Source of the DNA: Rhizopus arrhizus
Taxonomy: Eukaryota > Mucoromycota > Mucoromycetes > Mucorales > Rhizopodaceae
DNA length: 64,000 nucleotides
NCBI GenBank assembly: GCA_024220505.1
Contig: JAKZZE010000020.1
Location: forward strand, 682,001 to 746,000
Direction: 5' to 3'
Positions 1 through 12,060 of this stretch are shown piece after piece; position 1 is the stretch's first letter, and each line of letters opens with the position of its first letter. Both the position numbers and the translations under genes were made by a program. The notes beneath the pieces were generated by a model. That model worked only from the letters and a program-made list of their open reading frames with translations, ran no database searches and was not told the DNA's origin.

Positions 1-447
1 GAAGGTGCCTTGGTAGATTATGTAGGTCCTACTGTTGGAGATTTTGAAGGTTTGCCTATCAAGCAAACTTTCCTTACAAGCAGCTCGGTTTTATATGACG
101 CCGTTTTTGTTCCTAATGGTGAAGCTGATGCATTTGATAAAATGTTGGAACCCTGCCCTGCCTTTCCTTATGGCGAACCAATTCAATTTATCTTTGATAC
201 TTATCGCCATGGCAAGCCCTTAGCTATTTCAGGAAATGCTACTGCTTTACTGAAGGCTGCACATGTTCCAGTCTACAGTAGTAAAGAGGATCAAGAAAAG
301 TATGGCATTTGCATTGCTGATGATTTGAATAAACTCAAGGCGGACTTCAAAAAGGCCATCATCATTCAACGATTCTGGGCCCGTATACCACTTGATCCTG
401 ATGCTAAAGAATCACCTACCGCCACCAACATTGTCATTGAAAACTAA
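1..447 (+). CDS. Catalase, C-terminal part (cut by window edge)
   Basis: The frame is open from base 1 to a TAA at 445-447, giving the last 148 residues of a longer protein. The sequence resembles the C-terminal flavodoxin/GATase-like domain of large-subunit (clade 2) catalases, with the family-like ending KKAIIIQRFWARIP close to the terminus. Catalases split hydrogen peroxide into water and oxygen using haem; the haem domain would lie upstream of the window. No intron is visible in this part. The product is likely peroxisomal, cytosolic or secreted, which cannot be decided without the N-terminus. The assignment rests on this C-terminal domain alone, so a stand-alone DJ-1/PfpI-like domain cannot be fully excluded. 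Confidence 0.75.
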   Translation, partial: EGALVDYVGPTVGDFEGLPIKQTFLTSSSVLYDAVFVPNGEADAFDKMLEPCPAFPYGEPIQFIFDTYRHGKPLAISGNATALLKAAHVPVYSSKEDQEKYGICIADDLNKLKADFKKAIIIQRFWARIPLDPDAKESPTATNIVIEN

Positions 448-1280
448 GAAGATTCTTATAAATAAAATTATATAATGTACATATATAACTATGCATTTAA
501 AGGCTTACTGTATTTTGATAAGATTCATAATAAAAATAGAATACTGATATAATATATGGACTGATAACAAAATATATACTGATTGTAAGATAGAGAGTCA
601 GCACCACATATTCTGCAGTTAAGTACTTCTTTTTTTTTACCAAAAGGAGCTCATATAGGAAATGGCCAATGCTCTATTTTTTCCTTGCTATTGAGCATAC
701 AAATCAAATGTTTTGGTATTCGTAATTTCTCCTTTTTCTTATTTCAAAAAAACCCTATAACTTTATTGTTATTGAATATTACATTATTTCTGTAGGGTCA
801 TGGTATCAATAATAATGATAAAAAGGCCCTTTGATGGTAAATATTAATGCAAATGTATAAAACAAATGTATAGGGTACATGTTCTTTGGCATGAGAATCA
901 ATAGCACAGACTTTTTTCACTGCACTTGATCTACTCTGTTAAAGACATCTTAAAACAATGAAGGAAAAAGATAAATCTTTTTTGTGACAACTACGTCTAT
1001 GGTACGTTGTAATTTCGTTTCTCTTTCTTTTTTCATTTTTTTTTTTTTTTTTTTTTTTCATTTTTTTTTTTAAAAAATGTTTTAAATGAAAATGAACAAA
1101 ACTTTCAATCAGAAATTGAATCTTGTATCACCTGTACGACAAACTAGCTATTTGAACACAAGGGCTTATTGTAACCAAATGAGGTAATGCGAGTTGAACA
1201 TAAAAAATAAGCATTCAAAACCAAGCTCTTTTCTTCTTTTTTTTTTCTTTCTTTGTCCTACTTTCAAAAAAAAAAAGCGT
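448..1280. other. AT-rich intergenic region
   Basis: No gene is seen. It holds the 3' flank of the catalase gene (an AATAAA-like signal near 460-465) and then AT-rich DNA. Two long T runs near 1037-1071 and a T/C-rich tract at 1215-1260 followed by an A run lie just before the next start codon, a pattern repeated upstream of other genes here. Confidence 0.6.
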
Positions 1281-4200
1281 ATGGAAAGGCTAGTAATGCC
1301 TAGCAATGACATATCCAATACAACCTCTGGATTCCCTTGTATTGGCATATTTAAATTTTTATGTGAAGAAGAAGAAGAGCCTTTGCCTGGTTCACCTGCA
1401 CAAACAGCAAAATCACCTACAGGTTTTACAACACAATTGATATTATGTACGTCGGTTGGATTTGCATGTTTTTTATTGTTTTGCTTTTTACGAGTCAGGT
1501 AATAGACCTGTTATTTTAAATGAAATATTTGTATTGATTATTTGTAGATGGAGTAATATTTATTCACCAAGACTTCGAATGAAAAAGTAAGTATAAAAAA
1601 TAAAAAGTACAGATTTAAATAATTATCAATAGACATGCACCTGAACAGTTACCCACCAGCTTCTTTGGTTGGATTATACCCCTTTTAAAGACACCCAACT
1701 CTGTTATTATGGATAAAGTTGGATTAGATGCAGTTGTGGTAAATAAAAATTGACAGGTCGAATTTTTTTGAAAACTGAAACATTTTTACTACCCCTTTAG
1801 ATGTTACAATTCTTACTGATGAGTGTCAAATTATTTTCATTCTGTGGATTTTTCGGAACTGTCGTATTATACCCAATTAGTAAAATGGGCGGCGATTTTA
1901 CTAATAGCACAAATCCAAACAAAACTACATCTACACTGACAATTGATGCCACGCATTCAGTATCCTTTTTATGGGTTTATTTATTTTTCACTTATCTCTT
2001 TGTCTTTGCCACTTTTTATTTCACCTTTCTTAATTATCGAGATTATGTACGTATTCGACGCGAATTCTTGTTGAGAAAAGCAAAGACCTTATCAGCTAGA
2101 ACATTGCTAGTCACTGGTATCCCGCCTCATTTAAGATCAGATCAAAAGTTGGCAGAGTATTTTGAAAAGCTTGGAATTGGTGTAGTTGAATCGGTCCACA
2201 CCATACGCCATGTGGGCCGCTTACTTGAATTCATAAAGGAGAGAACACAGTATCTGCGACAGTTAGAAACAGTATATGCCAAATATCTCGGAAATCCCTC
2301 ACATGTTCCTCATTATGATCCGGATGAATTTCTAAGTGAGGATGGACCTAGTAGACTAGCGATCGAAAGAGATCGACCGACAGTGCAAGAAAGCATCTTT
2401 TGTGGGCCTCAGTTTGATGCTATTGATCTTTATACAAAGAAGTTTGATCAAGTAGATGAATTGGTTGAAAAGGCGCGGAAAGTAGGGAAATTTGCTCCTA
2501 CAAGTGTCGGATTTGTTACATTTGAAGAAACGATTAGTGCTGTAATGATAAAAAGTTCGAGATGAACCCCCCAAAAAAGGAGAATTCATAACAAAGAATT
2601 AACGTTTTTTTTTTTTGTTTATAGTATGTTGCATCACAAGTATTGATTGATTCTACGCCTTTTCGACTTCGAGCCCAATTGGCGCCTGAACCTAGAGATG
2701 TCCTTTGGGAAAATATTGCAATGCACGGAAGGGAACGATTGATACGCAAAGTTTTAGTGATGTTTATTTTGTTATTCTTGGTGTTTTCTTGGTCAATTCC
2801 GTGCAATTATTTGTCAGCATTAACATCTACTAAATCACTCAAGGCTTATTTTCCCTGGTTATTAAAGCTTGCAGAGAAAAACAAGATTTTGAACCAAATC
2901 GTGGCTGGATTCATACCTACTCTGGGTGTTGTCATCTTTTTCTCTGTTCTTCCTCTTATTTTCAACAGTAAGTACTCATGTGGAAAATTCAAGTGTTTGT
3001 ATTAAGGGCAATTTTGCTATAGGTTTAAGTGTGATTGAAGGATTTACAACAAGAAGCGAGTCAGAGGAATCATGTTTTGCAAAGTAAAAATAAAATATAA
3101 GAATAACATGTGCTTGCTGTAACTAACATTCTTTTTAATAGGCAGTTTTTTTTCTTGTTTTTCAATGTATTATTATTTATCACAGTTGCAAGCACTTTAT
3201 TCAAATCACAAAAGGACATATTTGAAGATCCAACAAAGATAGCCAATATATTTGCTTCTAAGCTGCCAGAAGTAGCACCATTTTATATTAATTACACCGT
3301 TCTTCAAGGCATCATGCTGTAAGATATAATTTTACATTTATTCTATATTTGTTGCTTACTTCTTTTATAGTTGCCCTATTCAATTGCTTCAAATTGGTCC
3401 TATTCTTGTTCAAAAGTTTTATTGTTTTTTCTTGTGTAAAACACCGCGCGATTTTGCTGAGGTCTATGCTCCACGCATGTACAATTTTGGGTGGGGATAT
3501 CCTGTGCCTGTGTTTATGTTTGTTGTTGTCTTGGTTTACTCTACTATATCGCCTTTAATTTTGGTATTTGGTGTCATTTACTTTGCTATGTGTTATCTCG
3601 TATGCAAATATCAGTTACTCTACGGTAATACGCTTCATTATAAAATAGGAGAGCGAATACTAACTCTAAAATAGTCTACTTCCATTCTTACGAAGTAGCA
3701 GGTAGAATGTGGCCCATGGTATTCTCACGTATCATTATTGCCTTGATTATCTTTGAATTAACCTCCGCCGGTTTATTCACATTGAATAAATCATTTACAA
3801 TGGCCATCCTCTGTGTTCCTCTCTTGTTCTTGACTGTGATTTACAAGATCGTAATGGATAAAGCCTACCAACAAAGTACCCAATTTTTGCCTCTTCAATT
3901 ATTGTCCGAGAAGTTTGGACCTATGACAACGGCTGCACCCATCTTGAATGGTGGCAGCAGTAGTCATTCAAGTTACAAGAGTCATTATCAATACAGCCAA
4001 CACGTGATAGAAGAAGATGAAGAAAATAATAGAGATAAAATCAATAGAATTCGAAAGAGACGCACTGTATTGGATGAAGATGATTATGTCGCCGAGCCTA
4101 GAAAGACAACTGATTTTAGAGAACCACCAATGACTTTATTGACAGGCATACTGAATACAGGTATGAAGCAATATGGTCATCCAGCCTTACTCGGTGTTTT

Positions 4201-4471
4201 ACCTCAGCTCTGGCTACCTATGAAAGTCGACACAGTAGTTAATAATAGTCGCAGCATTGCTGATGACGAAGAATCTGCCATTGTCATAGATCACAAAAAA
4301 CCAATGGAAAATCAGCCTTTGTTGCCATCCTCCTCCAGTAATGATGAAGAAGGAGGATTAACAGATGAGGAAGAAGAGGAAGACAATTCTAATGCGTACT
4401 TTCATCATCCTGAAAGGCGTCTTTCGAGAACGTCAAGTAAAATATCGTATGGGACCATTCACCCATCATGA
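1281..4471 (+). CDS. CSC1: CSC1/OSCA-type mechanosensitive cation channel (DUF221/RSN1 family)
   Basis: Nine exons: 1281-1498, 1548-1586, 1633-1738, 1801-2541, 2625-2967, 3023-3083, 3142-3318, 3371-3624, 3675-4471; the phases join to about 911 residues. Order of parts: a short tail and first membrane helix (residues 45-70), the conserved LPTSFFGWI motif of the late-exocytosis N-domain, two more helices, a cytosolic PHM7-type domain (about 225-400), then the RSN1 seven-helix block carrying the hallmark STPFRLRAQLAPEPRDV-like stretch and the GWGYPVPV motif. The C-terminal tail is hydrophilic with poly-Glu and poly-Ser tracts. The family forms stress-gated, calcium-permeable channels of the plasma or internal membranes. 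I chose the ATG at 1281; a second in-frame ATG follows at 1296, and one at 1194 would add a low-complexity Phe/Lys leader that is probably 5'-UTR. All introns are 45-85 nt. Confidence 0.88.
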
Positions 4472-4715
4472 TAAAAGGGGAATTATAAGGAGCTAATACA
4501 TAAACATGTGTAATTCATTTTTTAAAAAGGAGTAATAGTAAACACATAATAAGGTTAATCTCCTATTTTTTTTTAAAAAAATTACTTGGTTAATAAAAAA
4601 TAATACGATTCATAAACTCTTTCTTTTCTTCTTGTTTTTTTCTCCTTTTTTACAACACACACACTCCACGCATTGACCTTCCCCTTCCTTTCCTTTTTTT
4701 ATTTATTTATTAATA

Positions 4716-7700
4716 ATGTCAATATATTCGGATCGATTAGAAGAAATTGATGAAGAAGAACACTATATGTCTGAAGAGGAAGAATTAATGAACGAGGACG
4801 ATGATGCTTCTTCTGTGTCTTCACCGTCCAGTATTCCCGACGATAATATTGACTTTGATCTTGTTTACGCGCTTCATACATTTGTTGCAACTGTTGAAGG
4901 ACAAGCATCCGTTGTTAAAGGAGATGCGCTTAATTTATTGGAAGATACAAATATCTATTGGTGGTTGGTTGAAGTGCTTACTACAAGCGAAGTAGGCTAT
5001 ATTCCAGCAGAAAATATTGAGGTAAACACAATACAGTGCCTTGTTATTCATTAACGCTAACTTCTTTTATGATAGACACCTTATGAACGATTAGCAAGAT
5101 TAAATAAGCATCGAAATGAAGAAATAACTTCCCCAGTACACTATGATTTATCGCCCTTATCTGAGCTCCATCCCTTAGCAAACAATACTCGACGCGTCAC
5201 TATTGCAGATGAATGCGATGTGTTTCATTTTGAGGTAGAATCTGAGGGAGAAGATGATGATGACGATGAGAATAATGGGATGGAAATCTACACTAAAGAA
5301 GAAGACCAAGTAGAAAGTGAGGAAGAAACAAGACAATCTATGCTTATAGAAAACACTGAACATCCGCAAAATATGTACCAAGACAACACCAATATCAATA
5401 AGGACGCACAATCAAGCATTGAAAACTCCAAACTTGAACAGACAAATCAAGAAAAAATTGAAATGGAAGCGCTGCAAGATACAACACTGCAAGAAATCCG
5501 TGTATTTGCAGGCAATATCAACCAAGGCCCTGCATTTCATACATTCTCCATCACTCATCAGACGTCTGCAGATGAACTTGTCAGACTGGCCGTTAGTCAA
5601 TTTGGCCTTCAAGAAGAACATGATCATTCGGCCACAATTGAGTATTATGTAGCTGTTCAGGGCTACGACGGAGATGAGTACATTTTGTCTACTCAAGATA
5701 AACCACTCTCAATTTTCAAAACCCTCACCAATTCATTTACAACTCCTATGCCCTCTGTTTCGCACGTTCGACGAATATCTCAGCAATCTATGAATTCTAC
5801 ATCAACCAAAAGACGACGATCAAGCAGCTTTAGTAATTGTGAACAAACAAACCATGAAGAAGACATTGTAGTTCGATTCTACTTGCATCAACGTATAAAG
5901 CGAGCACACGAGAATCTGGTTTATATCAAAGTGTCACTCTACCCAGAAACATATAAGCAAAAGAAGCCTCATCAAATGGATCGCATGGATAAAGTGATTG
6001 CTGTCAAACAAGAGTCTGTAATTTGGCAACTTATTGAACTAGCATTGGAGAAATTCCATGTACCTGAATCAAAGGATAAATATAAACTATCAGTCAATAA
6101 TCATCAAGGCAAAGGTAACGATAAGGAGATATTGTATAGGAATAATTAACTTAGGGAGAAAATATATAGAAATTGAATTGGATTCAAACGAAATCATGTT
6201 TAATGTACTTGAAAGTCTATCAAGCAATATGGTTACAAGCGAATTATTATTTATTTTACGCAAATCAACAAAACAACGTAAATATCGTTTTATTCAACAA
6301 GAAGCTAGAAGACCAAGTATTCTTGACATCCTTATGGACTCTTCCCCTAAAAATGATAAAGCACGTTCTAGTGAAAGGAGTATAAATACACAACAGAAAA
6401 TGGTCCACTCTTCTTCTTCTTTATTCCATTTCAATAGACGTTCCTCTGCTCCAGAATCTGATTCTTCATTTATGGAACCTGTTCCTATGGCAAGATCTAA
6501 TTCAAATACAATGTCACCAGTAACAGAAAAAAGAAAAGAAAGCTTAAAACAGCAATTCAAGAGGCTTGTCGGCTGGGGTTCTTCAAATGTTACAACAGCG
6601 GCAACAACACCGGCAACACCAATAGCTCCAGCAAAGGAACAATCACTGTCAGTGGAGATTTCGGATGTTTCTACTAATCCAGATAAATCAAGACAAGGCT
6701 CCCAAGACTTTAACAACACAAGCCAAATTGAGGTTATAAGCCAGTCACCTTTGTCAATGAAGTCGAATGAACTACCTGAGGCCCCCTTAAGTCAGGAATC
6801 TGTTGTATCCTTGGCTAGTGCTTCCACTCACGAGATAAAGCAAGATTCCGAGATAGACACTCAGGAAGAACAACATAAAGAAGGGGCTGAAGAAGGAAAT
6901 AAGGGTGAAGAAGAGGAGAATAAGGAAGAGGAAGAAGAAAAACCATCTGATATTCAAAAACAATATACAATGTGGATTAATAATCAACCTAATGAAACAG
7001 AAGCGACACATAATAATTCATCCTCTCTTGTTTCAAGCATCTCGACCAGTAAAATTTCTCTGGCATCAGAAGTATCATCCACCCAACAAATGATTGCTAC
7101 TACTAGCAGCATTACCACAGTATCCTCCTCTATTCATTCTAATAATATAAAGGAGACCACGACCACTGTCACTGCTCCAGTCAATCATGGTCAACAGGAA
7201 GATCTTGATGATCTTTATTTATTAGTTGCTCATGGTGTTGATTTCTTAAAGACAAGAGAGAATACAAAGTGGGAAGAGGAAGGTGGATATGAATTTCATC
7301 CATGGAATCGACCTCAGAGCTCATTCGCTGTTAGACCCAAAGACAAGACAGTGAAAACGCATCAATCTAGCAAATCTTTGGATCAAAAGCCTTTATCTCC
7401 ACCTCTAACACCTAATCCCCAACAGTTATATCAACAAACAGATGAGCAACAAAAAGAATTAGCCATGTCTATGGCTAAGCGCATCTTGAGCGGAAAAACC
7501 GATGAAATACCTACCAATAATAATAGCAATATTCCTAATACTACAGCTGAAGCTTCTGTTTCTACTAATAATACTACTTCTATTAGCACTAATACTGATA
7601 ACCCTACCCCTACTAATAATAACAATAATCAAACTAAGCCTGAATCATTAGATGACGAGGTAAGAAATAACTTTTTTTTTCTTCATTGTTAAATATATCT

Positions 7701-7761
7701 AAAATAATACAAATTTGTATAGGAATTACAAAGGATAGTAGCCGCTCATATTGTTTTTTAA
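4716..7761 (+). CDS. SH3-domain scaffold protein with RA/ubiquitin-like segments
   Basis: Four exons (4716-5021, 5076-6114, 6140-7659, 7723-7761) give about 967 residues. An acidic start is followed by an SH3 domain (about residues 47-105) with the ALxxF and YWWLVE cores and the ending GYIPAENIE plus ETPYERLARLNKHRN, a signature I associate with fungal cell-polarity SH3 proteins. A very acidic linker follows, then a segment near residues 240-330 (begins IRVFAG) and another near 370-440 that look like Ras-association or ubiquitin-like folds. The remainder is low complexity: Ser/Thr-rich, a poly-Glu block and Asn/Thr repeats near the end. The last exon codes only 12 residues. The likely role is a cortical or signalling adaptor; the exact orthologue (for example Bud14/Tea4-like) is not certain. 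Its stop overlaps the stop of the convergent gene on the other strand. Confidence 0.75.
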
Positions 7762-8216
7762 TAAAGTGTATCTATCATGATTTCTTCTTCTTCACTCGTC
7801 ACTACTTTTTCATACTTTTTTATCTTTATCTTCCTCCAATAGTCTGTTAAGCAGGATATTGGTATTCCTAAAGCACCGCCTGTCAAATTTGCTAGTATAT
7901 CATGTGTATCAAAACTTCGATACTTTTTATATACAGAAACACATTTAATGTTATATATGTATCTCATTATTCTAGTTACCGGCAATGTTCCTTGTATTAA
8001 TTCACTTCCAACAGCAAATACTAAAAAAGAAGTAGTGGCTAATATCAAGTTTCGTCTAATAGACATGTTCCATAAGAAATAAAGAAATATAGATAATACA
8101 AAAAACACAGTAAAGTGAAGTATCTTATCGCTTACTCGTAGTTGAATAGGAGTAAAGCCAAGTATACCCATAACAATAAGAAATAAACATAATCCAATTA
8201 TTACTGGAATCCGCAT
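7758..8216 (-). CDS. VanZ-like small integral membrane protein
   Basis: Two exons on the minus strand, 8216-7980 and 7922-7758, give 133 residues. There are about four hydrophobic helices. The motifs SDKILHF near residue 29, SELIQGTLP near 70 and FDTHDILANLTGG (placed directly after the splice) are those of VanZ-type domains, a widespread membrane family of unclear biochemical role in fungi. The intron at 7923-7979 is exactly 57 nt with no stop in frame, so the unspliced message would also be open (152 residues); the splice is preferred because it joins LP directly to YRSFD, as the family expects. The tail is charged. The gene converges with the SH3 gene. Confidence 0.7.
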   Translation of the reverse strand: MRIPVIIGLCLFLIVMGILGFTPIQLRVSDKILHFTVFFVLSIFLYFLWNMSIRRNLILATTSFLVFAVGSELIQGTLPVTRIMRYIYNIKCVSVYKKYRSFDTHDILANLTGGALGIPISCLTDYWRKIKIKKYEKVVTSEEEEIMIDTLY

Positions 8217-8350
8217 CAGTAAGAAAAAGAAAAAAAAAAAGTGCTGTGTGGATCTTTTTTTTTCTGAATTCTAAATTGCTACACTTTTCAAATTTTTACA
8301 AAATAATGAAATCATTTGGAAAAATGTGATGGAAAGTACACCTACACACT

Positions 8351-8455
8351 CACTGTTTCCAGAAAGCAATATTGTACCTCTATACACCTTATAATACAAT
8401 TCATATATTGGAACGACAAGTTAGTGCAACATTTTTGAAAATAATTTAAACAGTA
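8351..8455. mobile_element. Degenerate MITE-like copy
   Basis: It starts with CACTGTTTCCAGAAA and contains ACAATTCATAT followed shortly by a CGACAAGT block in the same order as the better preserved element at 8662-8761. The 3' terminal inverted repeat is eroded (ends near AAACAGTAG). It is read as an older copy of the same non-coding family. Confidence 0.45.
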
Positions 8456-8661
8456 GTAATATTTGCAAAATTAAAATCTGACTTTTAAAGTCTTAAAAAC
8501 AATTTGTTCTTTTTCTAAAAAAAAAGTGGACAATATCTGAATTCAGTAAAAAAACTTTTAAATTTTTTCTTAAAATGTCCAAATCCAGCCAACAGTACTG
8601 TATTATTATCCAATCAAATTGCGTAAAGTATCTAGTACAATGCATTTGTTAAATTATTATC

Positions 8662-8761
8662 CACTATTTCCAGAAATTAAAGTCGCATTTTGTAAAGTTT
8701 TATCATACAATTCATATGTAATTGCGACAAGTCACGGCGGCTTTCATTTCTGGAAATAGTG
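8662..8761. mobile_element. Short non-autonomous inverted-repeat element (MITE)
   Basis: A 100-bp unit begins CACTATTTCCAGAAAT and ends with its inverse; the terminal repeats match at about 23 of 25 positions. There is no coding capacity. Flanks are TA-rich, which suits a Tc1/mariner-type mover, but a clean target duplication cannot be defined. The repeats do not match the ends of the intact Tc1 element at 60.6 kb. Confidence 0.6.
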
Positions 8762-8990
8762 TATATTTGTTTTAGCTTCAATTACTCAATAACACAAGAT
8801 TCACTCAGATGAGCTACATGCTTTTCATAGGCTAATATGAAAGAATTCAATAGAAAGTTTGCAGTGAAGTTTGAAGCGTGTCACTGAAAGATAAAGAGGA
8901 ATTAAATTCAACCTCAGTCTTTTTTTTTTTTTTTTTTTTCTTTTACTAAAATATCACTACAATTAATCCATTTTCTTTTTATAATAATAA

Positions 8991-10764
8991 ATGAGATCCT
9001 CCAAACACCTACTCTTTGCTTTTGTTTTACCATTCTTTATCAATCATCAAGTTACAGCTTTTGAGAAGAATGCAAAGTTTTATTTGGAAGAAGGCAATCA
9101 ATATTTATCAACTGGAAAGTTTAATGATGCTATTTTGAGTTATGATACAGCTATTCGTAAGATAACAACAGTATGTGCATGCAATTACACTTCTTTACTA
9201 AGCATATTGTGTTGCTCATAGAGCAGGATCCTTCAGATTACTTGTCTTATTATAAAAGAGCTACTGCTTATTTATCTCTCGGAAAAACCAACTCAGCTAT
9301 TGAAGACTTTACTAGAATATTGGACTTAAAGCCTGGATTCCATCAAGCATTATTACAAAGAGCGAAACTCTACATAGCTGATGGTGAATATTCATTAGCT
9401 AAACAAGACTTGGCAAATTATCCTCAAAATAAAGCAAGCAAATCTTTGGTAAATTTGTTTTTTTTTTTATGTCATTTAAAATTAACGAAATCAAAAGCTA
9501 TCTTCCATAGAAGAAGCTGAAAGTTCAAGTAAAATAGCACAAAATTCGCTTTCTAATCAAAACTATGAACAATGCATCCAGCATATATCCCACGTCATTC
9601 AGATCTCACCACAAAAGCCTCAATGGCGAACATTACGTGCTCAATGTCATCTCGGTAAAGGTGAAATTGAAGAAGCTGTGAATGATTTAGGGTAAATAAG
9701 AATTTAAGTTATTGTTGGAGAATAGAAACTGATATTATTTATAAATAGCCGAGTTAGTCTTCTCAATCCTTCAGATCAAACACTTATTATGCAATTAGCT
9801 AAACTCAATTTTTATTCACTTTATGAACCAGATCGAGCACTTGCCCAAGTTAAGCAATGCTTACATTATGATCCAGAACAAAAACAATGCAAATTTCTTT
9901 TTCGTCAAATGAAACGATTACAAAAAGATCTTCAAAAGGTTATGGACTTTAGAAAACAGCGACGGTTTACTACTGCCTTTAATACACTCATTGGCAGCAG
10001 TACTAAAAAAGGGCTTGTATCTGAATTAGATGAACCCTTTGATGCATTAGAGACAGAAATGAAAGTAAAAGGAAGATTGCCAAAGAAGTTACACTTGATA
10101 TGTTTTGAATTAGCTTGTCAACTGGCGGCTCAACAAAAAGACACGGACAGGATCAATACTTGGTGTTTAGCTACACTTAAAATAGATTCAAATAATATTG
10201 ATGCGCTAACAAATATTGGAGAAAATAAGCTAAATAACAATGATTTTGAGGGTGCTGTACATGATTTAGAAAAAGCATATGAAGCAAGTGGTCAACAAGA
10301 TAATAAGATTAGACAATTGTTACACAAAGCACAACAATTATTAAGACAAAGCAAAAAGAGAGATTATTACAAAATATTGGATGTATCAAGAGATGCTGAT
10401 GCAAAAGCTATCAAGAAAGCTTATCGTAAAAAGGCTCAAGAATGGCATCCAGATAAATATAGTGGAAATCTGGATAAAACTCAAGTAGAAAATAAAATGG
10501 CAGAGATCAATCAGGCTTATGAAGTACTCAGTGATCCAGGTAAATGATACTAAATACGATCAAAAAGCAAGAAAGCTAATAAAATAAATAGAGAAAAAGG
10601 AACAATTTGATAATGGATTTGATCCTTATGATCCTGAAGCTGGTTCACAGCAACAACATAACCCATTCAATTTCCGTGGAGGAAGTGATCATCCATTTGC
10701 TCATTTTGGGGGTGGAAATGGTTTTCCTTTTGGTTCTTCAGGAGGATTCACCTTTCATTTTTAA
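8991..10764 (+). CDS. DNAJC3: ER-lumenal TPR/J-domain co-chaperone, DNAJC3 (p58IPK)-like
   Basis: Five exons (8991-9156, 9222-9448, 9498-9691, 9749-10539, 10592-10764) give about 516 residues. The N-terminus is a signal peptide (hydrophobic core [10 protein letters not shown], likely cleaved after VTA). Tandem TPR helices fill residues 28-380, and a J domain follows at about 395-460 with the catalytic HPD in EWHPDKYSG; a Gly/Phe-rich tail ends the protein. J domains stimulate the ATPase of Hsp70, here presumably BiP/Kar2 in the ER lumen, and the TPR array holds unfolded clients. No HDEL-like retrieval signal is present, as in other members. The third exon uses an AAAAG acceptor rather than the CATAG 12 nt further on because only the former keeps the frame. 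A long T/C tract lies about 50 nt before the start. Confidence 0.85.
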
Positions 10765-12060
10765 AAAATAAACTTTTTTTTTTTAAAAAAAAAGGGGGGG
10801 GATCTTTTAGCTATTAAATCCTTTACTACTTGAATATTCTAGTATACTACAATCATTTTTATAAGCAAGTGTCACTGTATAAATTTATTATTCAATCACA
10901 GTCCTCATGTTTATCATACAAAATAAATGCGCAGTCAATACCATACTTGATTTCCTCTGCGGCTGTAATTAGTTGACAGATTATCTAATCCACTGCAGTT
11001 ATAGTTTGCTAATAAATCAAAAAATACAAAAAGTTTTCATTTTTAAAAGAGGATGAATACATTTTGTTGCCGAATATACAATAAAAAAAAAGCTAGGTTA
11101 CACTCAATTCTGGACTTTACTGGTAACCAACATCAGCATGTTATCTCTATCACCATCTCTTTTTGTTTACTGCAGACAAAGAACAAAAGGAAGATAATTT
11201 AAATTCTATTTTTATTTACTTGTATTATTTTGATCCTTTTTTTTTTACTCTAAAAATCTGTTCATTCTAAAGGAATAAATGAGTATCTGTGTGATTCATG
11301 ATATGTCATTCTTTGAATAATGTGTTTTGTGTGACACACTTGTATACAATAGTATCACTGTTCATTCGGTTTGATTTTATACGTCATAAAATGATTTATG
11401 GCTTGATATTGAAAGTGTACTTTATATAAAAAAAAAGGTTAAGATTGATACCATTTTGCTCTTTCTCAAGTGATATGACGCTCTTTCTAGTTGGTTTGAT
11501 ATTCAATGATCATTCCATTTTTATTTCTTTCTAATAAAAAAATATAAGGTATTGAATCATGCATAATATTTTGTTAAAAGATCCAAGAACATATCGAATC
11601 CGTTCTCATTTTTTAAATAAAGGCAGAACGTGATGGAAAATAAAGGTCTTTTGACTAAAAGTGCCTTTTTTGGAACTAAACAAGTTTTTGCTTTGATTTG
11701 AGCAAATGAATATAATTTTAATTCGACTATAGTTCAGTAAATATGAATAATAAACACATAAAATTCATTCGATATATTCTATTATAGTGTAAATTGTGTT
11801 AATTCATCTTTCTTTTAAACTTTAGCAAATCCGTAAATTCGGTGATAAACTACAAGTTATAATAAATCAATGAGATTTCATCTTTTCAAATATAAATGAT
11901 TGGGTAATTTTTAAAACAAATCTATTAAAGGCAATTTGAATTCATTTCTTTTTCACATAAGGAACATCTCTCTCTCTCTCTCTTTCTGTACTTATTTCTT
12001 TCAAATTATCATTATTCATCTCAGTTAAAAAACGATTACAACAAACCTAGTCGCCAAAAT
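10765..12060. other. AT-rich intergenic region, nothing recognised
   Basis: About 1.3 kb without a credible gene. It has a G7 run directly after the DnaJ gene, several A/T homopolymers and a (CT)n microsatellite near 11970-11986. The last 100 bases are likely the promoter and 5'-UTR of the arrestin-like gene. Confidence 0.6.

Noticed and set aside
6294..6719. 141-codon minus-strand frame in the SH3 gene
   Set aside because: It is antisense to a low-complexity coding exon and has no motif.
11968..11990. (CT)n tract
   Set aside because: An ordinary microsatellite; no function can be argued beyond promoter-proximal position.
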